DNA of 64,000 bases, taken from positions 1,860,001-1,924,000 of the forward strand of contig JBCBSM010000001.1 of NCBI GenBank assembly GCA_039819165.1, given 5' to 3'. Origin of the DNA: Planctomycetota bacterium. Lineage in GTDB: Bacteria > Planctomycetota > Phycisphaerae > Phycisphaerales > UBA1924. Positions 9,172-17,879 of this stretch are shown here, in pieces (positions within the stretch are counted from its first letter, which is position 1; each line of letters starts with the position of its first letter). The translations under genes and the position numbers were made by a program. The notes under the pieces were generated by a model. That model made no database searches. It had not been told where the DNA came from and was given only the letters and a program-made list of their open reading frames with translations.

Positions 9172-9822
9172 CTATTGGTTGCCTTCTCGGCGAAACACCA
9201 GATATGCCCGAACCTGGCTTCCTGCGCGAACCACGGGCGCAGAAACTACAGTGTCGTAGGGGCCGGCCACTTCGGTCGCCTCAGCTTCGGTCGAGTAGGC
9301 GGAACCGGAGGGCACTAGGAGTGACCGAACGGGTTCAGCTGGCCTCCCGCTAGCCTGCAGCGTCCCATCCACTAAAGCCACCGTCCCTGACGAACTGACG
9401 GTGCTCCCTCCGACCGTCGCCTCGATTGTCACAGAAGAGCCGCGAGCAACCACGATATCGTCCGCAGCGACAGACGCCGCCCCTTCAATGGACACATCGT
9501 CCCGTACAATTCGGCTCCGCGGAATCCGCAGCGAGATCGGACCCGTCGGAATGCCGTTTGGAACCTTGATGATGTCTTCCACATTGAACTTAAGTTCAAG
9601 CCCTTCCGCCGCATCCGCGACGGACAGCGAACTCGCCTGCACAATCGATGCTCCACCGAGGTGCGACCGGATGACCAGCTCGGAATCGTCCACGACTCGC
9701 GCCCGGTTCGCTGATGCCGTCGCGTTACTGTTCGACCCAGTCTGTCGCTGGGCTGTGCCACAGCCCAGCAGCGAGAAGACGGTCAACACGATCGAAGCCG
9801 AAACAAGAATTCTCGATTCCAT
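9172..9822 (-). CDS. island lipoprotein of unknown function
   Basis: 216 residues from ATG 9822, behind AAAGGAG 11 bases upstream. The N-terminus 'MESRILVSASIVLTVFSLLGC' is a clear lipoprotein signal with lipobox LLGC, so the protein should be lipidated at Cys21 and anchored in the envelope. The mature part begins with a Ser/Asn/Ala-rich linker. It continues as a beta-rich domain of repeated short strands, for example 'PNGIPTGPISLRIPRSRIV' and 'AADDIVVARGSSVTIEATV'. I recognise no family. It is divergent from the next lipoprotein gene across 82 bases that must hold both promoters, which suggests joint control with the CHAT protein. G+C is well below the genome average. Confidence 0.8.
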   Translation of the reverse strand: MESRILVSASIVLTVFSLLGCGTAQRQTGSNSNATASANRARVVDDSELVIRSHLGGASIVQASSLSVADAAEGLELKFNVEDIIKVPNGIPTGPISLRIPRSRIVRDDVSIEGAASVAADDIVVARGSSVTIEATVGGSTVSSSGTVALVDGTLQASGRPAEPVRSLLVPSGSAYSTEAEATEVAGPYDTVVSAPVVRAGSQVRAYLVFRREGNQ

Positions 9823-9904
9823 CGCGTGCCACACTCCTTTTGTACCGTCTTCCGCAGACAGTACCGCATCGGTCGCCGGACGCGCCCCCATGATATCCAC
9901 TGGG

Positions 9905-10681
9905 ATGGCACATCGAATCCTCCAGGGCGTTGGCGTTCTCGTCTTCGCGACCGCCTACGTCATCCCGCCAGGGTGCGCCTCGGAGCCACCAGCCTCAACC
10001 CCAACCAGCGTCTCAAGCAACGCTACCGGGGCCACGGTGACGGACGGGTCCTCGCTGACAGTGCTGACGGTCTACGGCACGATCGAGAATCTGCCGCCTC
10101 ATGGGGATCCTCTCAAGGTTGGGGATGTCCGGCTTGAGCAGTACAGGCTCGATGACGGTCGGTTTGAACTTCTGCGCAACGTTTTGCGCGATCCTGACCA
10201 CCCGGACTTTAGACTACTTCTCGACGATGACATCAAGCTCTTCGCCAGAATTACTGGCAACGGACTCTGGTATTTGGCGATTGTTGAACCCAGCGGGAGT
10301 GTTCGTCGTGGGCTCTCCGATCATCCCCCGCTCCTACGCAGTCTGGGGAAACTCGAATACCCCGCGCAGGAATCCATGTACTATGGCTTGACCCATGGTA
10401 CTGGTACTCATGCATTCATCCTAGTAGGCACTCACTCGCCACTTCCCGCCGATAGCAACTGGTGGACAGAGCAAACATCGCACTGGAACAGTGTCGAAGG
10501 AGTCTGGCAGTACGACTCACAGGCTCCAGAGCCCTTCCAACGTGTTCGCGGGATCCGCGATCCGCGACGACGCACAAAGCCTGCGATACCCGAAGGCTTT
10601 CGGGCGCTCTGTGAATCTCTCGACTCACTGGAGGCTACGGAGGTGGTCTATGGCATCGCGTTCCACGTCGGCAGCCCGTAA
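9905..10681 (+). CDS. island exported protein, possible sensor partner of the CHAT protease
   Basis: 258 residues. ATG 9905 gives a short hydrophobic leader 'MAHRILQGVGVLVFATAYVI' ending at 'PPGCASEPP', a probable lipoprotein or signal-peptide site near Cys24, followed by a Ser/Thr/Pro linker. The middle of the mature region carries 'DDDIKLFARITGNGLWYLA' and 'LTHGTGTHAFILVGTHSPL'. That arrangement is loosely reminiscent of DUF4384-type domains, which I recall occurring beside CHAT or kinase effectors; this is a weak resemblance. The last 32 bases overlap the CHAT gene, so the two are translationally coupled and probably work together. No enzymatic motif is visible. Confidence 0.75.
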   Translation: MAHRILQGVGVLVFATAYVIPPGCASEPPASTPTSVSSNATGATVTDGSSLTVLTVYGTIENLPPHGDPLKVGDVRLEQYRLDDGRFELLRNVLRDPDHPDFRLLLDDDIKLFARITGNGLWYLAIVEPSGSVRRGLSDHPPLLRSLGKLEYPAQESMYYGLTHGTGTHAFILVGTHSPLPADSNWWTEQTSHWNSVEGVWQYDSQAPEPFQRVRGIRDPRRRTKPAIPEGFRALCESLDSLEATEVVYGIAFHVGSP

Positions 10682-13600
10682 TGGTGCTCTCGTCGTCGCA
10701 GCCATGGTTGCGGCGTGGTTCCACGCTCTGACGTGCAATGCACAAGATGCTGGCGGGTCGTGGCACAGCCCCATTAGCCACTACAGCAACGACGACCTCG
10801 ATATACGACTCAAGAGTGCTGAGTCGACTGCATTCGAACTCCTCGCCAATGGCCATCTCGATAAAGCTCTTGAAATGATGGCTCCGATTGTCCGGCTCCG
10901 TGAGTCCCGGGGCATCGCCGCGGGAAGCGAAACTCCTGTACGACTTCGCCAACTCTCCGGCGCGCTTGCCAGTAATCCGGACGAACAAGCAGAAGTCCAA
11001 GATGCCCTTCGAGTGTTGTACGGAGAGCTCTCACAGTACCGGACACGCGGCGACTTCAATGACGGCGCAGAGGCAGCGCTCTCTGTAGCCGATCGCTTGG
11101 AACGAGCGGTAGGAGTTGATTCCATTGATGCAGCGCACTCACGTCTCCGCTCCGCCTGGCTCTATCGGCAAGCTGGACGACTCGATGATGCGGTCCAGCA
11201 GGTTAGCCTTGCAACTGCAGCATTCAAACGAGCCCTGGGCGATAGACACCCAACCACCCTTGAAGCTACTATCGCCCTAGCCGAATGTCTTCGACTTGAC
11301 GGTCGCATGGGCGACGCGAAAGCGGTCTACGCCGAAGCCATCGATGCAGTTGGCGACCACCTCCCGTTGAGAGGAGCGCCAACCCTCGGGTTGGCCTCGA
11401 TTGCACACGCCGATGGTGCCTTCACCGAGGCCAAACAACTGTTGACCCGCCTTCGCCAGGACCAAGAAGCCGCTGGCATCGATCCTCTCATTCTTTCCGA
11501 GACGCTTCATTTACTCGCTCAAGTGCACCACGCGGCAGGCGAGTATCGAGACGCCGAAAGTCTCTATTGGCAGACGCTTAGCATTCGCCAGGTCCAGGCC
11601 GGCAAATGGGCTGAGTTCACCCTGCCGGTATACCACAACCTTGCGGGGCTGTTCCTGCGCTACGGAGACTTTCGTCGAGCCGAGACGCTTTACCGATCCT
11701 TGTTGAATGCGCTTGATGGCAGATCAGCGGAGTGGGACCTAGAACGTGCTTCCGTTCTGAACAACCTTGGCCTGACTTTGCGTGAAGTGGGAGATACACC
11801 TGCTGCGATTCAAGCGTTCTCTGATGCGCTCCATTTGCGAGAGAGCCGTCTATCGCCAGCAGATGAGCGTATTGCGATCACGCTTGCGAATCTAGCGCCG
11901 CTCGTTATTGAAGGTGGTGACCTCGATCGCGGCATTGACATGCTTGCTCGCGCCACGGACCTTGTATTGGCGCGACGGGGCAGGCACCACCCATACACGC
12001 TTCGCATACGCTCCAACTACGCTGCTGCCCTAGCTCGTGTACCCGGGCGGGAAGACGACGCGGTGCGGATTCTGGACGAGACGGTTCTCCTCGGGAGAAA
12101 GACGGGCGGGCCCTACTTTCTGCAAATCTTGTTGAACCGGGCACAATTTGCCTTGGGACAGCAGCACGACAGCGCACTTGCAGAGCGCCTATTCGAGGAA
12201 GCGTGTGCCGAAGCCGAATCAAACTGGGAGGGTTTTCGTGCGGACGCGATCGATCGTGCTCGCTATTTTAGTGAAAGTGACGCCCTCGACGCCTATAGAG
12301 GTCTATCACGTGCGATTCTCACTCAAGTGCCCGGCGACCCGTGTGGAGTGAGGTCCGGATCTGGTGTATCTCGGGCGTTCGTCGCCCTTGACCGCTCACG
12401 CGCCCGGGAGTTGTCAGCCGCGCTCGCCAGACATGAAGCACTCTTGGAGCGCGTTCCGGAGAGGCTCCAGCGCTTGGTTGAGGAAGCCCGTCGGGAGCAT
12501 GAGCGGGCGGAGACTGAACTTGCTGCCCTGAGCGCTGATTCCTCCGAAGCTGGCATGGCCAGAGTCCTCGAACGACTACGAGACGCCAAGGCGAGACACC
12601 GTGAAGCTCGACGCGCGGCCGTCGCCGCTTCAGGAACCACCGAGTCAGGACCTCCAGTAGTGGACCTCGAATGTTTGCGCGAACGACTGGATCCGCTACA
12701 GTTGGTCCTGGCATTCGACGTCGGGCCGACTCAATCTGCGCTCTATCTGCTTGCCAAGGATGGCGATCCCACTGTGGTGTGCCTCCGATGGCCGGATGGA
12801 ACCGACGTCACAGCCGAAACACTCCGTACACAACATGCCGCAGCGTTCGAATGGCTCAAAGGAGAGCTGGTCGAACCAGCACATCGCGCTGATTCGGTAG
12901 CACGGCTAGAACAGCTAGCCGACTCTCTCATTCCGGCCTCCGTCAGAGATCTGGTACTGTCCAAGCGAGAGCTGATCGTTATTGCGGATGACGTTGTGCA
13001 CGCGACTCCGATCGAGTACCTCCTGCAGCTACTCCCACAGGACTCAGCACCATCGGTGACGTACGCCCCGTCTGCTGCGATTCTGACAGTTTCTTCTATC
13101 CCGAAGCATCAAGTGCGCCGCATGGCGTATTTGTTCGGGAATCCTCAGTATGAGTCAATGCCCCCCTCTCAAGCTCCCGCGGGTGAACTACAGGGTGTCT
13201 TCGTCGCATGGGTGATGCCCGACACGGCCGCGGCTATGTCGGGATTGGCAGCCGGAGACGTTGTGTTATCCGTAGATGGTGAGCAGCAGATGGACGCGGA
13301 AGCACTGCTGACCCACTTGGAAGAGCGACGCCAAGGCCTCATAGGAGTGCCGCCAGTAGCACTCGCGGTGGAGCGAAATGGTCGAATCTTGGAGCTGTCG
13401 CTTGACTTTCCGTTCTCAGGGATGCGACTCTGCTCCATGCCAGTCGGAGAGGCCGTTGCTGCCAGCAAGCTGGCTGACGTCCCAGCAGCACCATCGACGG
13501 ATGATTGGATCGAAGCCGTGCTCCCGGACACGCTTCCAGGGGCTCAGCTGGAACTCGCAGGTGCCAGAGCTACGCTGTCTCGCGCACTTGGCGCTGATCA

Positions 13601-14279
13601 GGTGGTAGTCAGAGAGTGGTGTGACGCAACTAGGTCGGAAGTGGAACAATGCGCACCCGATGCACGGTGGCTGCATTTGGCTGTACACGGCATGGCCAAC
13701 CCGAATGCTTCAGACAGCTCGCTTCAGTTTGCACGCTGCCCATTGACAGATGGTTATTCAACATTGACGGTCGCGGACATCCTATTCGAGTGGCCGCGGT
13801 ACTTGGCTGGGACGGAGCTTGTCGTGCTCAGCGCTTGCGAAACCGGCTCCGGTCAAGTCGAGCGGGGCGAAGGTGGTTTATCCATAGGCTGGGCGATGAT
13901 GACAGCCGGCGCTCAGACGGTGGTGGTATCACGGTGGCGGGTAGACGACGACGCGACAGCACTGTTGATGACGAAATTCTACGAAGTACTCTTTGCTGGT
14001 GACGACACCGGGGCCGAGGCGATTGGCATTCAGCGTCATTCACCGTCAGCTGCCCTGACTGAGGCCAGTCGATGGCTGAGATCGCTCAGCCGACATGAGG
14101 CCGACCAGAGGCTCGCTGAACTCCGTACGATCGCTAAGGCGTCCGAGCCGCCGTTCGACGAGCGTCCGCCTCGATCACGTGATCCACGAAGGCGAGCAAT
14201 TGCTCCAAGCGGTACCGTCCGACCGTACGAACACCCCTCATATTGGGCCGCTTTTTCGGTCATCTCTCGACAACCTTGA
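10650..14279 (+). CDS. exported TPR-CHAT protease with a PDZ domain inside the CHAT region
   Basis: 1209 residues. ATG 10650 is chosen because GGAGG lies 6 bases upstream and the N-terminus becomes a signal peptide ('NGALVVAAMVAAWFHALTC'). Residues ~50-520 hold kinesin-light-chain-like TPRs, for example 'AGEYRDAESLYWQTL', 'YGDFRRAETLYRSLL' and 'VGDTPAAIQAFSDAL'. A charged coiled coil covers ~597-664. The CHAT caspase-fold region starts near 675. Its dyad is intact: His1013 in 'WLHLAVHG' and Cys1063 in 'LSACETGSG'. Between ~847 and 925 a PDZ-like segment is inserted ('GVFVAWVMPDTAAAMSGLAAG'). CHAT proteins are cysteine proteases. Export, TPRs and the PDZ suggest a protease that recognises substrates or peptides in the envelope. 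It overlaps the preceding lipoprotein gene. Confidence 0.9.
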   Translation: MASRSTSAARNGALVVAAMVAAWFHALTCNAQDAGGSWHSPISHYSNDDLDIRLKSAESTAFELLANGHLDKALEMMAPIVRLRESRGIAAGSETPVRLRQLSGALASNPDEQAEVQDALRVLYGELSQYRTRGDFNDGAEAALSVADRLERAVGVDSIDAAHSRLRSAWLYRQAGRLDDAVQQVSLATAAFKRALGDRHPTTLEATIALAECLRLDGRMGDAKAVYAEAIDAVGDHLPLRGAPTLGLASIAHADGAFTEAKQLLTRLRQDQEAAGIDPLILSETLHLLAQVHHAAGEYRDAESLYWQTLSIRQVQAGKWAEFTLPVYHNLAGLFLRYGDFRRAETLYRSLLNALDGRSAEWDLERASVLNNLGLTLREVGDTPAAIQAFSDALHLRESRLSPADERIAITLANLAPLVIEGGDLDRGIDMLARATDLVLARRGRHHPYTLRIRSNYAAALARVPGREDDAVRILDETVLLGRKTGGPYFLQILLNRAQFALGQQHDSALAERLFEEACAEAESNWEGFRADAIDRARYFSESDALDAYRGLSRAILTQVPGDPCGVRSGSGVSRAFVALDRSRARELSAALARHEALLERVPERLQRLVEEARREHERAETELAALSADSSEAGMARVLERLRDAKARHREARRAAVAASGTTESGPPVVDLECLRERLDPLQLVLAFDVGPTQSALYLLAKDGDPTVVCLRWPDGTDVTAETLRTQHAAAFEWLKGELVEPAHRADSVARLEQLADSLIPASVRDLVLSKRELIVIADDVVHATPIEYLLQLLPQDSAPSVTYAPSAAILTVSSIPKHQVRRMAYLFGNPQYESMPPSQAPAGELQGVFVAWVMPDTAAAMSGLAAGDVVLSVDGEQQMDAEALLTHLEERRQGLIGVPPVALAVERNGRILELSLDFPFSGMRLCSMPVGEAVAASKLADVPAAPSTDDWIEAVLPDTLPGAQLELAGARATLSRALGADQVVVREWCDATRSEVEQCAPDARWLHLAVHGMANPNASDSSLQFARCPLTDGYSTLTVADILFEWPRYLAGTELVVLSACETGSGQVERGEGGLSIGWAMMTAGAQTVVVSRWRVDDDATALLMTKFYEVLFAGDDTGAEAIGIQRHSPSAALTEASRWLRSLSRHEADQRLAELRTIAKASEPPFDERPPRSRDPRRRAIAPSGTVRPYEHPSYWAAFSVISRQP

Positions 14280-14312
14280 TGCTCCCGAACCCAAAGCGAT
14301 CCAGAACTCGGC

Positions 14313-15942
14313 CTACTTCGGATGCGATTTTTTCCCTGGGTTACCGATTGTGACCCGCCCGTACTCTCCCGTAGCTGTAAGGACACCATCGTTGCTGTGG
14401 AGGATCATGCTGTCCGAGCCGCTGCCCTTGTCGTATCCCAACAACTCGTGCTGCCGAATGACGAATCGATCGAGGACAACGGCCGCGAGATCGTCCCATG
14501 TGCGATTCCACCAGACTCGATCCCACTGGCTCAGCCAGTTCGAGAGTAATGGCAGCGCGAGGTCGAGGTACGGATCGCGGACGTTTCGAGCACACCACAA
14601 TGCTGCCTCGTGCTCTCGCAACTCATCAAACCCGAGCAACACTGTCGTCAGGGGGGTTAAGGAGACTGCCACACCCGCTGGCGTTGGAAGAGACGCCCAT
14701 TGCAACTGCCGCAGGATCTCTGCGAGGTTCCACTCCGCAAGAGGCGACTCAAGTTGCAGGCCACTGCCGATCGCCGGCCGCCCGTTCGCTTCATCGACGC
14801 CGGCGAGCGAGAGAATTCCCGCGGGAGTCGAGTCGAGGAATGACTCGAGATCGTCCACGCCGAGTCCGGTTCCAAATGTCTCCGCGACGATGCTGTCATC
14901 GAGGGAGCTCAATACAGATTCAAACCGAACATTGCCTCGCTCAGACTGCTCGACATTCCGAATGAGCCCCAGAAATGCACCTTCCAGTGCCACAGACAAG
15001 TGGTTGTGCAAGTAGAACATCCGCCAAAGATCTGCCACGTCACGAAACACCCCATCACGGGAGAACTCGAACACCAAATCCTCGACGGTCGTGGCGCCGT
15101 AGAGCACTGCATCTCCGAACGTTGCACTGTTGAACTCGACATCAACCTCGGCGCACTGGCGGATCAGGTCCATGATCAAGAGCAGACTGCGCCTTCTCAG
15201 GGCGTGGGACTTCCCGGGACTCCCAACCTGATCAAAGAACACGTGGCGAAGCAGCCCCTTATCCACGGGACCTTTGTTCATGATCTCGCAGACACCACCA
15301 CCAGAGCCGATCTTCTCCAAACCACGAAGCGTCACCTGAGAGGCACCCGTCCTCAGGTTCGTCAACACTCGTGGGTGCCCAAGTTCGGCCCCATACGCGT
15401 CGGCCAACTGCTTCCCTAATGGCGTCAAGCGAATCTCGTCTGGCGATGTCTGGCTCGTTGATTCCCCCTCGCCGTTCTCGTCGTCCTCGGTCGGCTCCAT
15501 CTCCTCGAAGCATCCGAGATTCACCAGCGAGTTGAAGTACTGATTCCACGCGAGACTTCCACTCCGGCGGTATCTCCGGAGATCAAAGCTCTCGTCCATC
15601 TCTGTTGCCGACCGCTTGCGCTGAGCTTCTCGAGAACCGACGACGCCACCACCATCACAAGTCGCACCCTCGTGATGTGTGATGCAGCCAAGAGCGAGAG
15701 CCTTCTCACGCTGCCGTATGGCGTCGTTTAGTCCGCGGTCCGACGACTGTCCCTTAAGGTGCGATCGATAGTCATCCACGCACCAGGGGCAGGAAGCTGT
15801 AGTACCGAGCCCGTGGCGTTATGGTCGTGATGCAGTGCAGCAACTGTCCGGCCATGCGCGTAGAGACTCTGAGTTCAAGCCCAAGCGGGTCTTGGACATC
15901 GGATCCGAGTGACGGCTTGTTCCAGATCAGGGTCTCAAGCAC
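14313..15942 (-). pseudogene. frameshifted gene of unknown family in the island
   Basis: Two adjacent minus-strand reading frames join into one ~542-residue protein if a single base is removed from the run of four G (plus strand) at 15786-15789. The repaired join reads 'ITPRARYYSFLPWCVDDYR', continuous in sense on both sides. A GTG at 15942 is the likeliest start, giving 'LETLIWNKPSLGSD' and then 'DPLGLELRVSTRMAGQLL'. The downstream part includes 'DGGGVVGS', an acidic segment and a long helical C-terminal region. I do not recognise the family; no transmembrane segment or signal is present. The break may be a real mutation, a programmed shift or a base-call error. The gene converges on the CHAT gene with 33 bases between stops. 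Confidence 0.7.
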
Positions 15943-16000
15943 CAGTACATTATCGTGCCACTCTGGCCGCTGTGAATCTGCTGCTAGGTGTGGCCTAGAT

Positions 16001-16028
16001 TCCCGTATCCCGTTGAGGCGGGAATTCT
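16001..16028. repeat. TCCCG...CGGGA palindrome, right copy
   Basis: Partner of the palindrome at 8731-8757: the arms TCCCG and CGGGA enclose a ~13-base centre and are followed by ATTCTGT. It lies inside the island about 220 bases from the tRNA-Asp end. The conserved arms with changed loop bases look like compensated drift of a structure rather than chance. Confidence 0.55.
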
Positions 16029-16153
16029 GTCCATGCCCTGGACCTCCGAGGTGGGGCACCAGCCCGGTGCCCCTGAGGCCAGAGGAGAGACCATCGCAGT
16101 CGAATCAGAGCATCGGGTGTCCCCGACCACACGGGGACAACTCGCGTCCGACC

Positions 16154-16179
16154 AGTGCGCGCTCTGGAGAGCGCGCACT
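16154..16179. repeat. perfect 12-bp palindrome at the island's tRNA-proximal end
   Basis: AGTGCGCGCTCT and AGAGCGCGCACT are exact reverse complements separated by GG. The right arm is the start of the 30-bp repeat shared with 8891-8920. Such a strong palindrome could be a recombination-directionality or integrase arm site, a transcription terminator lacking a T-run, or a regulator operator. The sequence alone does not decide. Confidence 0.75.
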
Positions 16180-16195
16180 ATTCGATCTTCGGCTA
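16166..16195. repeat. 30-bp direct repeat, right copy (partner 8891-8920)
   Basis: Identical to 8891-8920 over 30 bases. It lies 55 bases from the tRNA-Asp 3' end here and 54 bases from the tRNA fragment at the left copy. It is therefore part of a duplicated block that is longer than the tRNA segment alone. Confidence 0.9.
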
Positions 16196-16211
16196 AGAGT
16201 GAACACCCCGC

Positions 16212-16245
16212 AAAAACGATAAGCCCCTGCTTTCACAGGGGCTTA
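16212..16245 (-). terminator. intrinsic terminator of tRNA-Asp
   Basis: A perfect 10-bp stem TAAGCCCCTG / CAGGGGCTTA with a 6-base loop. Read on the minus strand it lies 5 bases past the tRNA 3' end and is followed by a CGTTTTTG tract. Confidence 0.88.
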
Positions 16246-16250
16246 CGAAG

Positions 16251-16324
<74 letters not shown>

Positions 16325-16446
16325 GGGCACGCCTCGGTGAGGCGCGAGACAAGCCTAGCAGACACGATTCGGGGGTCAAGGATCGGGCCGCCGTCCGAGC
16401 CGGCGGGGTCCGCGTCCGCCCCTGATCGGTGGAGGCTCCCGCCGCT

Positions 16447-16650
16447 CTAGCCGTCCGCCAGGCGGACGTTACCCTCCTCTTGCAGCTGCATCACGTTGCC
16501 CTCGGGCGCGACCGCGACGGCGGCCTGGTAGACGAACACGCACGCCGCCCCCATCGCGATGACCGCGAGGAACAGCAACGCGTCGAGCACGCTCAGCGTG
16601 GGGCCCCTCGAGGCTCGGCCGCCGGGCATCTGCATGCCGTACTGGCTCAT
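16447..16650 (-). CDS. small single-pass membrane protein, unknown
   Basis: 67 residues. The N-terminus is 'MSQYGMQMPGGRASRGPT', followed by one hydrophobic helix ('VLDALLFLAVIAMGAACVFV') and a short acidic tail with 'EGNVMQLQEEGNV'. Topology is probably N-in. It lies 49 bases downstream of the coiled-coil protein gene on the same strand and is likely co-transcribed with it. G+C matches the genome rather than the island. I do not recognise a family; size and context resemble small envelope partners found beside planctomycete coiled-coil proteins. Confidence 0.75.
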   Translation of the reverse strand: MSQYGMQMPGGRASRGPTLSVLDALLFLAVIAMGAACVFVYQAAVAVAPEGNVMQLQEEGNVRLADG

Positions 16651-16699
16651 ATCTGCGGCTCCAATCTTGAGTCGGGTCCTGGCTCGAATAGTTGGGTGC

Positions 16700-17554
16700 C
16701 TAGCGACGGATGTTGGACACGACGGCGTCGCCGCGGCGGGGCGTGGTGCCCAGGCCCGCGGTGTCGACCGTGCCGTCGGCGAACTGCAGGTCGGCCCGCT
16801 GCACGATGAAGTAGCCCACCAGGGTCGCCTGGCCGCCGCGCTGGCCGACGATGTACAGCCGCTTGCCGGCGGCGAGCCCGTCCTCGCTGCCCAGGTCGAC
16901 GCGGGCGAGCATGGAGCCCGAGTCGTCGTTGCGGGTCTCGGTGATGCTGCCGCGGACGTAGGACGCCACGTCGGGGCTGGTCGACCCGCCGCCGGCGACG
17001 CCGCCGCCGCCCTCGCCCGACTCCAGGCGAGCGACCTGCTCGCGGAGGGAGCGGACGGTGGCCTCCATGGACTCGGTGCTGCTCTGCAAGTCGCTGATGC
17101 GGTCGAGCAGCGCGATCTCGTTCTGGCGGAGGTTCAGCTCGTTGGCCCGCAGCTGCACGACCTCCGACGAGTGGCGGTCGACCAGCTCGGTCAGCAGGCG
17201 GTTGGTCTCGTTGAGCTGGGTGATCTGGTTCTGCAGGCTGGTGACCGACTGCTCGGCCGTCAGCTTGTCGCGGCGGAGGTCGCCGACCTCGCCCTGCAGG
17301 CTGTTGATCTGGCTGGCCAGCGCCGTCTCGTTGGACTGCAGCTCGCTGATCTTGGCCTGCAGCGCCTCGCGGGCGGCGGCGGCCTGGGCGGCGGCCTCCT
17401 GGTTCACCGCACGCTGGGCGTCGAGCTCGGTGTACACCCGCTCGTAGTCATTCAGCACGGCGCGGTTGTTGACCGCGAAGGAGATCGTCAACGACGACAA
17501 CGCGATGCCCGCGACCGCGGCCAACACGACGAGGAACTTCGTGAGCAAGTGCAT
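16700..17554 (-). CDS. membrane-anchored coiled-coil protein with a C-terminal beta domain
   Basis: 284 residues. The N-terminal helix 'LLTKFLVVLAAVAGIALSS' is a signal anchor. A long coiled coil follows (~residues 35-185) with heptads such as 'ISDLQSSTESMEATVRSLR'. A Gly/Ser linker leads to a C-terminal domain (~residues 205-284) with 'VRGSITETR', 'DLGSEDGLAAGKRLYIV' and 'TPRRGDAVVSNI'. The last part looks like a compact beta-barrel fold of the kind found in periplasmic assembly or flagellar accessory proteins. The role is probably structural in the envelope. It forms a likely two-gene unit with the 67-residue protein downstream. Confidence 0.85.
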   Translation of the reverse strand: MHLLTKFLVVLAAVAGIALSSLTISFAVNNRAVLNDYERVYTELDAQRAVNQEAAAQAAAAREALQAKISELQSNETALASQINSLQGEVGDLRRDKLTAEQSVTSLQNQITQLNETNRLLTELVDRHSSEVVQLRANELNLRQNEIALLDRISDLQSSTESMEATVRSLREQVARLESGEGGGGVAGGGSTSPDVASYVRGSITETRNDDSGSMLARVDLGSEDGLAAGKRLYIVGQRGGQATLVGYFIVQRADLQFADGTVDTAGLGTTPRRGDAVVSNIRR

Positions 17555-17879
17555 GTTCAGCTACCCGTATTCTGCACCGGCAACGGCCGGCTTCGCCAGG
17601 GCCTCCAAGGCCATCCCCGCGACCCGAACCAGCGAGAACCCAATCGAACGACGAACCGGAGCGATCCCAGCCGCCCCCAGCCGCAAAAGCCGAAACGAGG
17701 GCCATCCCTGGACCGCCGACGACCCCCCACCGCGGGAGCCGGGATACCGCACGCGATGCCGGCAGCGGCCGACCCTCGCGGTGGGCACCGATACGACCGG
17801 GCCAACCCGCTGGTTGCCCCGACCCGCCGAACACCTCGGAGGTGTCAGCCTCCCGGCCCTGCGGCGAGGGCACAGGTTA
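17555..17879. other. intergenic, no gene recognised
   Basis: 325 bases between the coiled-coil protein start and the end of the HEAT-repeat gene. Reading frames here are short and have no family resemblance on either strand. It presumably holds the promoter for the coiled-coil operon, but I cannot identify a -35/-10 pair with confidence. Confidence 0.5.

Noticed and set aside
10650-14279. CHAT protein as a CRISPR-linked (Craspase-like) effector
   Set aside because: No cas gene, repeat array or gRAMP-like protein is present, and the signal peptide argues against a cytoplasmic RNA-guided role.
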